64,000 nt of DNA from Lepas anatifera (lineage: Eukaryota; Arthropoda; Thecostraca; Lepadidae): assembly GCA_034440635.1 (NCBI GenBank), contig JAOTON010000385.1, forward strand, positions 3,463,001 to 3,527,000, read 5' to 3'. Positions 31,980 through 44,212 of this stretch are shown here, piece by piece. Made by a program: the position numbers and the translations under genes. The notes under the pieces were generated by a model that worked only from the letters and a program-made list of their open reading frames with translations, had not been told where the DNA came from and ran no database searches. Position 1 is the stretch's first letter; each line of letters starts with the position of its first letter.

Positions 31980-33960
31980 GACCTGGACCCCTGAGCTAAT
32001 CTGAGGTCTTATGAGTCACCCTGGGCCCCTGAGCTGTTCAGGGGCCCCTGGATTCAACTCTGATGCCCTATGAGCTGATCTGGGAATTATTGAGCTAATT
32101 TAAAGTCCCTTGCGCTGGTTCAGCCCCTAAACTGTTGTATGGTTCCTAAGCTGAGCTGGGTGCCGTGAACATGAATATGAAACCCTTACAAGTCAAATAG
32201 CCCTTGATCAAGTCAAAGACCCTATATAAGCCTACTTGGGGGCCCTTGAGCTGAGTTGGCCCCCAAAGCTAATCTGGTGCCCTCTTTGCTAAACTGGGAG
32301 CTTTTTGCTTGTATGGGGCTCACGCAGAGTTTTAGGGCCCCTGAGCAAGCTGGGGGAACATGAGCTTGAAGTGGACTCTTGAGTTCTTCTGAGACGCTAT
32401 ATAAGCCGACCTGTGGCCCCCTAGCTGAGCTGGGCTTCTAAGCTGATCTGGTCATCCGAGCTAATCTGGGGCCTCTGTGCTGAACTGGGGTACCCGAGAT
32501 TATCTGGGGCCCCCTGAAATGCTTTCGGGTCACTGAGCTTGAACCTCTGAGCCATTTTGAGACCGTACACTGGCCGACTTGGGCCCCTGGACTGAGCTAG
32601 GCCCCTAAAAGCTATTTTGGGCCCTAAGCGAATCTGAGGCGCCCTTTACTGAACTGAGCAGCCCCTGAGCTGGTCTGAGGCCCCCTGTGCTGTTATAGGG
32701 CCCGCTGAGCTGAGCTAGGGGTGATGAGTTTGAACGGACCCCCTGAGCTCTTTTGAGACCATATATCAGCCGGTTTGTGGGCCCTAGAGCTGAATTTGGT
32801 CCCCCAAAGCTAATTTGGGTTCTAAATTAATCTGAGGTCTCTGTACCGAACTCAGCAGTCCCTGAGCTGGTCCTTGGCTACCTTTATAGTTACCCGCTGA
32901 GCTGAGCTGGAGGCCATGGGCTTGAATGAGGCCATGAGCTGTTCTGAGACCCTATATCAGTTGACTTTGGGGCCCCTGAGCCGAGCTGGACTCCAAAGCT
33001 AATTTTGGCCCTAAGCTAATATGAGGCCCCATGTGCTTATCTCAGCCCCATGAGATGGGCTGGGGACCCTGAACTGTTCTAGGCTCCCTGAGCCGTTTTG
33101 ACCGTGAGCTTGAATAGCCCCTTGAGCTGGTTTTATCCCCTATATCAGCAGACCTGGGGTGCCCTGAACTGAGTAGGGCTCCTAAACTGATCTGGTCATC
33201 TGAGCTAATCTGGAGCCCACTGTGCTGAACTGGGCTTCCTGAGACGGTCTGGGACCTCCTGAAATACTTAAGTGTCACTGAGCGGGAGCCCTTGAGCTGC
33301 TCTGAGGCCCTATATCAGTCGACATGGGAGCCCCTGAGCTGAGCTGGGCCCAAAAGCTATTTTGGGCACTAAACTTATATGAGGCCCCTGTGCTTATCTG
33401 AGGCCCCTGAGATGGTTTGGGGACCCTGAACCATTCTAGACTCCCTGAGCTAAGTTGGGGGCCGTGAGCTTAAATGGCACTTTGAGCTGGTTTGAAACCC
33501 TATATCAGCAGACCTAGGGCCCCTGAGCTGAGCTTGGCCCCCAAAGCTAATATGTGGCCCCCTGTGCTGAACTGAGGGGTCCCGAGCTGGTCTAGCCCCC
33601 TGAACTCTTCTAGGGTCACTGAGCTGAGTTGGGATCCGTGAGCTTGAACAAGCCTCTTGTGAGTTTATGAATGAGCCCTTCATGAACGGGGCCCCTCGTA
33701 GCTGTTCTGAGACCCTATATAAGCCAAACGGGGGATCACTGGGCTGAGTCGGGTCAATAAGCTAACCTGGCTCCCTGAGCTAATCTGGGGCCCCTGTTCT
33801 GTGCTTTTAGGGGTTCTGTGCCTATGTGGGTCCCTTAATAAGCTGGTCTCTTAGCCCATGGGACTGGTCTGGGCCCCCAGAGCTGACTAATTTGGTTCCT
33901 GAGCCATGGTCAGAGCACTGGGGGTGCGGGGCTCTACGATGGCTTGACAGCTCCTGAGCG
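31980..33960. repeat. ~20-bp minisatellite with ~187-bp higher-order period
   Basis: Nearly 2 kb of degenerate 19-23-bp units of the type GGGCCCCTGAGCTGATCTG. A marker CCTATATCAGC(A/C)GAC (variants included) recurs at 32221, 32397, 32561, 32757, 32951, 33139, 33309, 33499 and 33713, spaced 164-214 bp (mean about 187), showing a higher-order unit. No gene. Confidence 0.85.
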
Positions 33961-35139
33961 GTAGAGGCATAGAAACCAGGAAATGACGGGTCAGGGCAGT
34001 CAATGGCCTCCCACTTTTGTATGATGGGCCCCTGCAACGCATATAAAAAGTATCAGCAACTGCAATATAAAACAAGAAACTCAAACGGTCATGGCAGCTT
34101 GGCTAGGAAAGTTCCAGTTTCATCGTACGCCCTATTCAAGCCCCTGAACCAGAATTGCGTCGTGAAAAAGGCCAAGGCATTTACTACCCGAGTGCTTTCA
34201 GATGGGCCCCGAAAACTGGACCCAATCAGACTTCAGCCCAGACCGCCCCCAACACAGAGTGTTAATTCGGCCACGCATTTTCTAGTGTGTTATGTGTTCG
34301 TACCTTTATTGCTATGATTCCGCCGTATTGTTTTGTCTGTTTGTTTGTTTGTTATTACTCACCTCGCGCTGTAGCACTGAAAATACAAAATTGGTATAGG
34401 GGAAAAATTCGAACACGCATCCCGCACCAAACGCCGAGCAGCAGCCGTCCTTCGGCCATCGACAGACGTGACGAGCCATCGACAGGCCATTTTTCACCAC
34501 GAAGTGGAAAAATACCGCAGAGCTATTCGATGCGAGTCAACGGTTGGGAAGACGCGACTAACAAGTCATGTATAAAAGTACATAGTGTAGGCCGTTGTGT
34601 ATGCGTGCCTTATTGAAACCAAATGAGCACTTTTAAAACTGCTCATAATTATGGGCCTCTTGGGCTGGGAGCTCCCTTAAGGTGGACCCCCTCTAGGGTT
34701 GTTCCCTCACTTTTCAACCGCTTCCTACGCCCCTGGACTTAGGTATGACTTCACTCGGCGTGCCACGGGCTACGCGCTCCGCGTGCCACGCGGGCCGCGT
34801 TCCCCAGGAGCACCGACGGTGCTCGTATTTGCAGCGCGGGTTAGCGGAAGCGTGGTCTGGATATAATCACGTATGGGTCATAGAATTATATAGTTTATGT
34901 ACTTTTTGTGTATGCCCACTAGAGACTGGCTTAAAACATCGTACGAAATTGCATTTTGTATGCTTACTTTGCATGCTTCTATGCTTATGAAGCCTGTTCT
35001 TCATGATTCATCGAGTTTTCACGAGATGCAAGCCATAAGTTTTCGGAAAGCCTGCTGAAGGAAGGGTGCTATAAATCGCATACAGCCTCGTGGGATAGAC
35101 CTAAGAACCTATAAGGATTATAATGCATAAGACGGTACC
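33961..35139. other. intergenic, nothing recognised
   Basis: Includes a TTTG-type short repeat (TTTGTTTGTTTGTT at 34340-34354) and a GC-rich patch near 34750-34860. Frames of about 100 codons show no domains. Confidence 0.4.
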
Positions 35140-36170
35140 TAAAAGAGCTAAAATACCTTAAGTCCACAGACATTTCACTCTTCAGCAAAAAACAGATAAA
35201 AATAGACAAAAATGTGTTTACCAAAGTGCCCTAAAACCTCTTCTTATAACGTAAGACATCCAAGATAGGGAAGACAAGGCAAGAGCCAAGAGATGCTAAA
35301 GTATAGCACTTTACCTTTCTTGGCTCTCACCTTGGCTTAGAGCGTAGCTCTTTTACCTACTAAAAATAGACCAACATATATGAAAAGCTTTAAAAACACC
35401 TAAGTCCGAGGACAAGTTAAAATGCCTTAAAAGATCTTCTTATTACCGAGGAGACCCGAACAGGCAGGAAAAAGCAAGAGCTAATTCAGAGGTAAAAGTA
35501 CATATCTTTTAGAACGTAGCTCTTTTAACCTTTCTTGGCTCTTGCCTTGGATAAAAGCATAGCTGTCTTACCTATTAAAGATAGGCCAACATATATGAAA
35601 GGTTTTAAAAAAGGCCTAAGGCCGAGGAAAAGCTAAAATGCCTTAATAACTCTTCTTATAACCTAAGACACCCAAATGGTTAAGAAAAAGTAAGAGCCAA
35701 GAGAGGTAAAAGAGTACCTTTTATAGAGCGTAGCTCTTTTACCTCTCTTGGACCTTGCCTTGGATAAAAGCGTAGCTCTCTTACTTAATAAAAATAGGCT
35801 TTTTTTTTTTTTTTATATATATATATATATGAAAGGTTTTTAAAAACGCCTTAGACTGAGTAAAAGCTAAAATGCCCTAAAAACTCTCCTTATAACCTAA
35901 GACACTCAAACGGGTAAGAGAAACAAGAGCCAAGAGAGGTTAAAGAGTGCCTCTTTGTAGAACGTAGCTCTTTTACCTCTCTTGGCTCTTGCATTCTCTT
36001 ACCCGTGTTTGGTGTCATAGGGTATAAGAAGGGTTTTAAATCATTTTAACTTGTCTTTCTCCGTCTGATGCGTTTTTAGGGCCTGATGTATATTTCAGCC
36101 TATTTTTGCCTGGCGTTTATTCTGAAGGGTGGATTTTCGGCTGCGTTTTTGGTATTTCAGCTCCTTTGCT
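35140..36170. mobile_element. foldback-type element built of ~200-bp repeats
   Basis: Tandem monomers (marker AATGCCYTAAAA at 35226, 35421, 35637, 35871; spacing 195-234 bp) each contain a local hairpin (CAAGAGCCAAGAGAGGTAAA against CTCTTTTACCTCTCTTGG). The last unit is inverted: 35795-35946 pairs with 35969-36115. The outer edges are also inverted (AAAAGAGCTAAAATACC at 35141 against GGTATTTCAGCTCCTTT at 36151). Tandem repeats inside long inverted ends are the architecture of foldback elements. A T15 plus AT run sits at 35800-35830. Confidence 0.7.
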
Positions 36171-37687
36171 GTATTCCAATTCATCATCTGTTTAAGGTCT
36201 TAGATTACTCCCATGGGACGTTTTGGTCATAAGTTGTCGAATCAATCACCCTGCAGGAATGCAAAGCAACGCGCGTCTCATTCGAATCTGCTCGGAATAA
36301 TTTGCGCAAAACCGAAGGGGTCCGATCGGAACCCTCAGGCGGTGAAGGGTTATTTAAGATTGTCACGTATGTAATTAAACAAGATACTGGAGGAACGATG
36401 TTGTAATTTTAAAGTAATTGTTTCGAAAAGTGTGAGCAACTTGGACTAACAATAAGTAAAACGAAGAGGGTGGTTCTGTTTTTTAACAGCAATGCAGATA
36501 AAGGGTGGATATTTCAGCAGTAAAATATAATAAGTATCAGGAATCAAAATAGGCAATACAGAATATATTCAATCGGCACAAGAATGGAGTGCTAAAGAAA
36601 GCCCAAAAAAGATGGAAAACATGACTTATGGTGTAATTTCCAAGACATAGAACGCGCCGGAAAAGCGCCATGAAACTGGAAATATTTGGAACGTAGGCAC
36701 TTTTCTAAGACGTAGATGTCAATTGCCTACCTCACCTTTTAGTCCAAACCATAAAAACTTGAATATGGTTTAAAATCTTAAGTTTTCTGAAGTTTGGGGA
36801 GCTTTTATGACTTTTAGGAATGCCCACAGATCCGTGGAGACTATACCATTCTACGCGTCTGGGCACTGGCAGTAGCGTTTGTTCTAACGATCTGCTGCGG
36901 TGGTCATGCTGAGACGGTAATTATCAGCCCCCGCCGCGGCGCAGCTAGGTGGTCTGTCCCGTGTCCACCGCCCAGTGTTTCACGCTGCCCCTCCCCTCCC
37001 TCCCCACGTGCGGAGACCGCTGTACGGACGCGTCGGTCAGCGGCGTCCTCACGCCGACGCCGGCCCGGCGTCCTTTGGTGTCCACCAGCCACCTGGTCAC
37101 CCCTCCCACTCCCCACTGTGCCTTCTTAGGTCAGAGTCCCTTCTCCAGGGTCTGAGGCGAGAGAGCGAGCGAGAGAGAGAGAGAGAGAGAGGGGGGGGAG
37201 GAGGAGAAGTCAAGACACGCGACTGTTTCTGCTCTGCTCTGGTTGTGTGTTCGCTCTTATCGTTGTAGGCATTTGCTCAGCGATATAGCGGCGATAAGCG
37301 TTTCAAAATATGTTTTTGTTGAGAGTTTGCTCGGCGCAGTCAGTTGGCCGTGGCGCACGTGGCGCAGCCTTTCACGCCACACGCTTCTTTGTGGTGTGCG
37401 AGGTGTGTGCGTGCGACCGTATTTACCGCGGAATTAGGGCAGGCCCACACCTCACACCCTCCTCTGGAAACGACTGGTGATCGCCTCCCCAGAGTACCCC
37501 TCTCTATTGACAAATGGACAAATCGAGTCAACAGCTAGTGGACATATCTATGAATTGGTCAACATTGCGCTTCACTTTAAACCTCAGGGGAAAGCTCTAC
37601 CCTTGAAAGTTGAAAGTGAAGGAGGAGGGCCCGTGTGTATACCTGCTTCAGCCGCCCTCTGATGCTGTTCTCTCGATATTTGCCATG
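36171..37687. other. intergenic with a GC-rich block and (GA)n
   Basis: 36890-37140 and 37330-37460 are GC-rich without a convincing exon. (GA)n plus G-run at 37159-37200. Two-sided short frames here are not protein-like. Confidence 0.4.
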
Positions 37688-37695
37688 GTCAGGGG

Positions 37696-40464
37696 CAGAG
37701 TTGTATGACTCGCAAGTCGGAGTCGGAGTTTAACTCAACTTCCGACTCGTTCGGCTCTGAGTTGAGTTGAGTTGAGTCGAAAAAATTAGATAGGTGAGTT
37801 GAGTTGAGTTGAGTCAGTTCAAACCACGTCAATGAGTTGAGTTGAGTTGAGTTGTTAAGACAGCGAGTCAAAATGAGTTGACGAAAAAGTTGACCCAGTA
37901 TGCAAATATGTTGAACAAGTTTGAATTTGCCTGCCTTTCGCAAGCCTCCTTTGAATACCTTTGCCTCCAGTGTTGCAATTGTTTCAGTCAAAGTTTTAAT
38001 TTGTTTCAATGTATCAGATTAATTATGCGGTTAAATTGCTTATTTTAAAGGCCCATTCGGTCTGCAGAAATCCTTAGGCACAACACAAATAATACATATA
38101 CTCGATAAATTAAACAGGCTCCTATCTCTGGCCTTGTCTTGAATATTTCAAAAGGTGGAACGGACTGCAAAATGCATTTAAAATATCTCAAGAACTCCTC
38201 ATCATCAATGTCCAGTATTACTTCTTTTCAACCACCACTCACGGTTACTAGAGACACTTAAAGGTTTCACCACCACTCCAATAAAAGAATAAAGACAGCC
38301 TAGAGTACGCCATTGCTGTCTTTGAAGAACAAATTTAGTCAAGGATAGGCTCAAGCTAAAGTAGCTTCAGGGCAAAATAGTGTACAAATCATGTGGTAAT
38401 TCATTTAGTGATGTGAATATTTTTGAGCTACATATTATATTATTTATTTTGTCTTAAATGTGCCATCTGCAACTGCTGCTTTAATTTTGCCTTTTAAAAG
38501 CAGTTCTTACTGTTAGCATAGTAAAGTTTGAACTCTGATTTGACAAAATATTTAAATACCATTTTTACACGAATCAAACGAATTATTTCTTGCTACTGGT
38601 TTTGTCTGATCGTCGTCTGTATTTCATTTAGAGGGCCATATACATTGGCAATTTTATATCAAACTGTGATCCCATTTTGAAGTGTGGTAGGTACAAGCTG
38701 TATTAGAGGTTTTCAAGCTGAAAATTGTATTGGGATTAAAAATATGAATGTATGAAATGCAACACAACAATAAAATTTCCATTTCTATTGTCCTTTGTCA
38801 TATATTGATATGGTATACTATTCCCTTAGGTTTTGCTGTAGTTCTTAGAATTTGCAATTGCAACTAGGTACTCTAGTAATTATAGCTTAGATTTTGGTTC
38901 AGCTCATGGGATAGGAATGTTTCATATCAAAATTATCTAGCATCGTTCTTTAACAGAAACAAAACGCAATATCCGTATCATTCCTGAAAATGTAGTTTAG
39001 ATCATGTTTGTTAGCTTGGACCTTTTCTGATAGTATGGAGGTGCAATTATTTCCCTATGTTGTTGTAACCTTAACACGCGCACTGGAGGGGGCCTCGAGG
39101 CCCCCACCTGTTTTTCGAAGGTGGCCGGAGAGCCGCGAGTAGCCGAAAACGATACTTGGCCACATTTAACAGAATTTAATAGCGCGTCGATTGGTGAAGA
39201 CTTTTGAAAATCAGTCGAACATTTTTTGACTTATAGGCTTTCAAAGTCAGACCTGCATTTTGAGATCGCCGTAAATGCGCGGTCGGACCAGTTAGCTTGC
39301 AATGGAAACCGAGTGGTGACGTCGTAACTCCATATAACCGGGATTATATGTCAAGGTCACTTACATGAAAGTCAAGGTCAAGGTCAAAGGTCACAGGTCA
39401 AGGTCATATCTGCACTTTCAAGGTCACTGACCACTGTGCGTCCGGTTGAATGACGTTACCTGGTCTCACATATATTATGCTATGACGTCATCGATAGGGT
39501 ACCCCAATACAAAGTTCAAGGTGAAAGGTCAAGGTCAAGGTCATTTGCAAAGGTCAATCCTCATTTCCCGCCAAACAGTGGCTATAGTGTTAGTCGAAGT
39601 GCACATTATAAGTAGTATACTATATTGTGACCTTAAAGGTTAATGACCTTGAATGACCTTGACCCAAAAGTTGTGGGGAAGCCTCTTTGAGACCTCTTTC
39701 TATGAACCTTATCTGCCTTTAGCTTATTCCCGCCATTTTCCGCAGAATCACAGCATTTACCAATCGATCCCCAGCATGGCCAACATTTGACCTTTAAGAC
39801 CTCGTTTGACCTTAAAGATATTGACCTAGGTCAATGAAATTGGTCATCATGTAGATCACTATAGCCCCCACCCACCTGCCAGTGGCGTTTTCTAAACCTC
39901 TTAGTTTCAAGATCTTGGAGGCCTACCGGCCCCCTCCAGTGTTAGTGCCACCCTCCAGTGGGTGTTAACCTATTTAAGTTCTTTTCCATTCCATGTACCT
40001 GGTTAAATATGCAAGGCTTCTTTTAAAAATCATTGCAATATGTTGTGGCAGCTTTATCTGGCAGTGACAGTCTGAAAGAATAAAAAAGATATCCATGGCT
40101 CCTGGCTATAATGATTTTTTTGTTTTTCAATTAATTAATCTTCCACCTATTAATCTTCAGTTTCCTGTATGACTTTCTGTACAGCTTGTCTTTTAGTGGT
40201 TTATTGGTTTATTCATGATGTTATTATTATTCATTTATATTATTTATCATTTACTTATACCTATATTTTGAAACCGAGTCTAAGTTTGAGTTGAGTTGAG
40301 TCGTGAGTTGAGTCGGAGTTGAGTCGGGAGGATTTAACCTTGAGCCGGAGTTGAGTCGGCTCACTGAACTCTTGACAATTAGTTGAGTCAGAGTTGAGTC
40401 GACCACTCTCAGCACATGAGTTGAGTTGAGTCGACTCAAGAAAATTCTGAAACGCACAACTCTG
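37696..40464. mobile_element. hAT-type element with GAGTT/GAGTC subterminal repeats
   Basis: The ends CAGAGTTGT (37696) and ACAACTCTG (ending 40464) are inverted, and GTCAGGGG is repeated exactly outside (37688-37695 and 40465-40472). Both subterminal zones are (GAGTT)n/(GAGTC)n repeats (37715-37880, 40270-40440) in inverted arrangement. No transposase frame was recognised. A TTAA element (39071-39968) is nested inside; without it the element is about 1.87 kb. Confidence 0.93.
39071..39968 (+). mobile_element. TTAA-flanked element F with AGGTCA cluster
   Basis: TTAACACGCGCACTGGAGGG at 39071 and CCCTCCAGTGGGTG+TTAA ending 39968 are inverted ends with TTAA outside. At 39375-39406 five AGGTCA hexamers lie in tandem with spacings 0, 1, 1, 0, and further TCAAGGTCA words flank them. 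Its left part aligns with element G at 63024. Nested in the hAT element 37696-40464. Non-coding. Confidence 0.9.
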
Positions 40465-40472
40465 GTCAGGGG

Positions 40473-42289
40473 AAGGCTCCAGAAGGCTTCACACTGGCAC
40501 CGTGATTAAACTCCATGGGAAGGTCAAAAGTCAGCGGGGTTTAGTATGCTCCAACCCCTGTTCTTGCCCCGGAATTTCTCCCTCACCCTCCCCTATTATA
40601 TTCAAGGGATGCCAAGCTTCAGTAGGGATCAGCAAATCCCGATCTTGCCCAAAACGTGGTGGAAAATATCGAGTAAATGAAGATCATATTGGTATCACAA
40701 CATATTAACTAAACTACCGCATTCTTTGCGTTGGAGATATTCATTTTCTCTTGCGTAAAACACTAAAGGCAATTTCGCCGAGGAAAACTTATGTCGAGGC
40801 GAAAATTGGGCTCCGTTGGAGAAAATCAACCATTTTTCTAGACTTTGAATTGAAGTTGTTTAACTGGTCGTCCAGGAAAAGGGATTACCTAGTCCGCTTC
40901 TTTCTTTCACGTTCCACAAGTAGGGTACATAATATGTGGAACCAGGTTATAGCTCAATATTACCATGCACTAGCATCAGTATCAGTATATCATCGGATTT
41001 CTCCTCTTGTTATGTTTATCAGTTTTCCTGTCAGGTCACATACGCACACAATGGATTGTACATACTCAGCAGGCAACACCACAATATCCCTCAGCACAGA
41101 GCAGAGAAACAAATCATTGGTCGTGCCCATTTTAATTAAAACAGACAGTGCAATGAATAAAAATAATTAGGTGTAAACTTTTTTCTGTGGAGAATGTTTT
41201 CAAACACGGCTGTAAACTTTGGGGATTGAACATTTTCTTCCCTTGCCACTGGTATCGTATAACCCCACGTCGCTTCACGTCCATCGCCTCGGTCCAACCC
41301 CCCCCCCCCCCCCCCCGATCCTACCCTCCCATGTGATCGTTGTTCATACTCGATCCTTCCGACACCTCCTCCTGCGCTCGCCGAGTGGGTCCGTTTCGAC
41401 TAATAAGCTATTTTGTAATGTGTAATTATGTGTAAACTATGGCACTCGCAAATTTAATTGGATTCTAACAGCCAAAACACTTGCTATCTTAATAAACAAT
41501 AAAATTAATAATTATGTACGTTAAATGCATACTAAAATATACAAATCGATAACTCATTTGAACCCTAATTTTACTTGTCCCTTGGGAGAACACTCAACCT
41601 ATTCTTAAAGCTGCTCATAAAAGGAACGTTTCAGGTGTTACGCATTTCAGGTATTTAACGTTTTTCATGCTGTTAAGTGGTGCCGCCGCTATACGCGCCA
41701 GTTTCCATTTTACAGCATTTTTCGTAGTCTGGGAGGCCGCATGTGCCCGGTCTGACGCGTTCGACGGCCAGGACCGGTAAACGGAGTATTCCTTGGACCT
41801 GTGCTGAATGCACTTTTTGCCACGCATAGTTATTGATATTCGGTATGCTTGCTAGCAGATAAAAACTCAGGTTGCCTTACTTCCTGTGATGTGTTCAATC
41901 TTTTTCGTAGACTCACCGAAGCCAACAGGCTACCGACGATCATATCGGGCTCATTCCTTAATCTCTTCTGTATCAAAGGAGGAAACTAACATGAAAGTTT
42001 ATCATCACCCTGATGTCAGATGACCATAACTGTTGTGAGGGGCGAGAGGGGCACAGGGGGCACGTTCTCCCCATCGGTGCCGGAGTGCTCCTTTAATGGC
42101 TAGGGGTGTGCCCCGTTTGGGCTGTGCCGCTCTTAATTTAGTGCCCTACACCGTTAGCACTATTTTAGTCAGCTAGTGCATTCTGTCGTGTTTCAAAGAA
42201 CTCGGGAAGAGCATGGGCACCTAATCCACGTACAGCTAATGCCCCATTGTCGCCAATAACCGTACGGGCGAAGCTATTCGGGTGCCCCT
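40473..42289. other. intergenic, nothing recognised
   Basis: Contains a C19 run (41298-41316). A 139-codon plus-strand frame at 40751-41170 has no domain and is probably chance. Confidence 0.4.
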
Positions 42290-43400
42290 CGAACTCATCT
42301 GGTGCCCCCTGAGTTGGTCTGGGCCCCTTGAGCTGATCACGTGCCTTTTGAGTTGATTCGGTGTCACCTAAGTCAATCTGGTGCCCCTGATAAAATTATT
42401 GTGCCTCCGGAACATATCGAATACCCTCTGAGGTAGTCTGATGCCCACGAGCTTGCCTGGTGCCCCATTAGCTGTTTTGATGACCCGTCAACTGGTCCGG
42501 GCCTCCTAAGCTGATTTCGTGCCTCCCGAAGTTGATATACTGTCCCCTAAGCCAATATGGTGCCCCATGAGCTGGTCAGGTGCTCTTGAGCTTGTTTTTG
42601 ATATCTCGTACCTGATAAGGTAGGAGGTATATAGGCATACGAGATAAGGTACGAGAACCCCGAGCTGTTTTGGTGCACCCTGAGCCGATATTGTGCCCCC
42701 TGATCTGATATGGTGCTCCCTGAGCTGGTCTAGGTCCCTGCTCTGGTCTGGGGGCCAGGAGCTAATCTGACCTCCTGATCTGATCCGGGGCCCCGAGCTG
42801 AACCATCTGGTGTTCCCTGAGCAGACATGTTGCCCCCTGAGCTGATTTAATGCCCCTGGGTGGATCTGGTGTCTCCAAATCCATCATTGAACTGATCATT
42901 GACCTGAGCTCCTGAACTGATTAAGTGCCTCCCGACTTGTACTCCCGTACCCTCGACGACCCGTACCCCGGATCTGAACCAGTATCTTGTACCCCTGAGA
43001 TGATCTGGGCCACGAGCTGAGTGGGTCCCCGAGCTGGAGAGGGACCCTTGCTCTGATAAAGAGCTCTTGAGCTGATTTAGTGCCCCTGACTTGATCTGGC
43101 CCCCTGAGCTGACTTGGAGCCTCTGAACTGATTGGGGTCCAAAAACTTATCTGGGCCCGGGAGTTAACCTGAACTGGTTTGGATCCTGAGGTACTCTGAG
43201 CTGATCGGGGCGCTGAGCTTGTGAGAGCCGCTAAAGTTGGCCTGAGGCCCTTGAGGTGATCTGGCGCCTTAAATTGTTATGGGGCTCCTTAAGCTGGTTC
43301 GATACCCTATGAGGCTATCTGGTATCCATTGAGCTAGTCTGATGACCCCATCTCTGAGGACCACTGAGCTAGTCTAGTCAGCTAACGAGGAATGAGCCAT
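42290..43400. repeat. ~20-bp minisatellite, second array
   Basis: About 55 degenerate 19-21-bp units (TGCCCCTGAGCTGATCTGG type), the same monomer as 31980-33960 but without the 187-bp higher-order marker. A hairpin TCTCGTACCT / AGGTACGAGA at 42606-42655 interrupts it. Confidence 0.85.
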
Positions 43401-44039
43401 CGCTTAAACGGCTTGTGATGCCTAGGCACCCCTGATTATATAAATTGCCTGCTATACTGGTTGATTCTGGGCAGGGGTGCTAAAAAGGAATGTGCTTCTA
43501 AGCTCAGAGCACAAACAAGGGTTTTTACTAATCTATTCAAATCAAAAACTAGTTTTTCACAATTTTCAGCCCTATCACAGCCTCCCCATACAAACATTTC
43601 GCCTCTTTCCCTTTTCTTTACTCCTTCAGGGACCAATCGTTAAAAATATGGAACTTTATAAACACCTTCAGAATAGGACCTCCCAAACTATTTCTGCAAC
43701 AAAGATTTTCTCTCCTAATGTCACGATGCCTCTCCTCCTCCCAATGTCCTTTTGGAAACTGTGGCACTTAGTCACATTCAACCAGGGCTCACTCGTCACT
43801 AATAATCATTGGTAATTGTAAGGACAAAACCAGTGGGCACAACAAATGCAATTTTTTACTCCAATGTGTCTTAGCTTGCACATGGTGACAAACATCACAG
43901 GCTCCGGTCTTTATTGAACTACTGCATGAGTTGGCTGACTTGTCTTTAAACATATCCAGCACAGTTGTATTTTGTCTACTTTTATGAGATTTTGGTGATA
44001 TTTTCTTCTACGTGCCCTATTTTAGCCGGGTTTTCCTTT
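43401..44039. other. intergenic, nothing recognised
   Basis: T/C-rich on the plus strand, with a 112-codon frame (43477-43815) lacking any domain. Confidence 0.4.
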
Positions 44040-44200
44040 TCCGACAATGCTGGAGCGAATATTTCATTGCTCGGCAGACCTAGTGTAAACACCTTTAAAA
44101 AAATTCGATCCTTGGGAGGCAAAAGATAGTTTGGCCACCTTTCCAGCGCTTTTGGGGGCTATGGCCGGAATGCCCCCCCTCCACTGCGTTCGCCAATGCT
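44040..44200. repeat. dispersed repeat with unoccupied MITE site
   Basis: Matches 30008-30165. At about 44189 it reads TGCGTTCGCCAATGC with no insertion where the 30.16-kb copy carries a 133-bp MITE. Confidence 0.75.
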
Positions 44201-44212
44201 CATGCGCATATT

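Noticed and set aside
40751..41170. 139-codon plus-strand ORF
   Set aside because: No domain, no splice context and AT-rich random-like composition.
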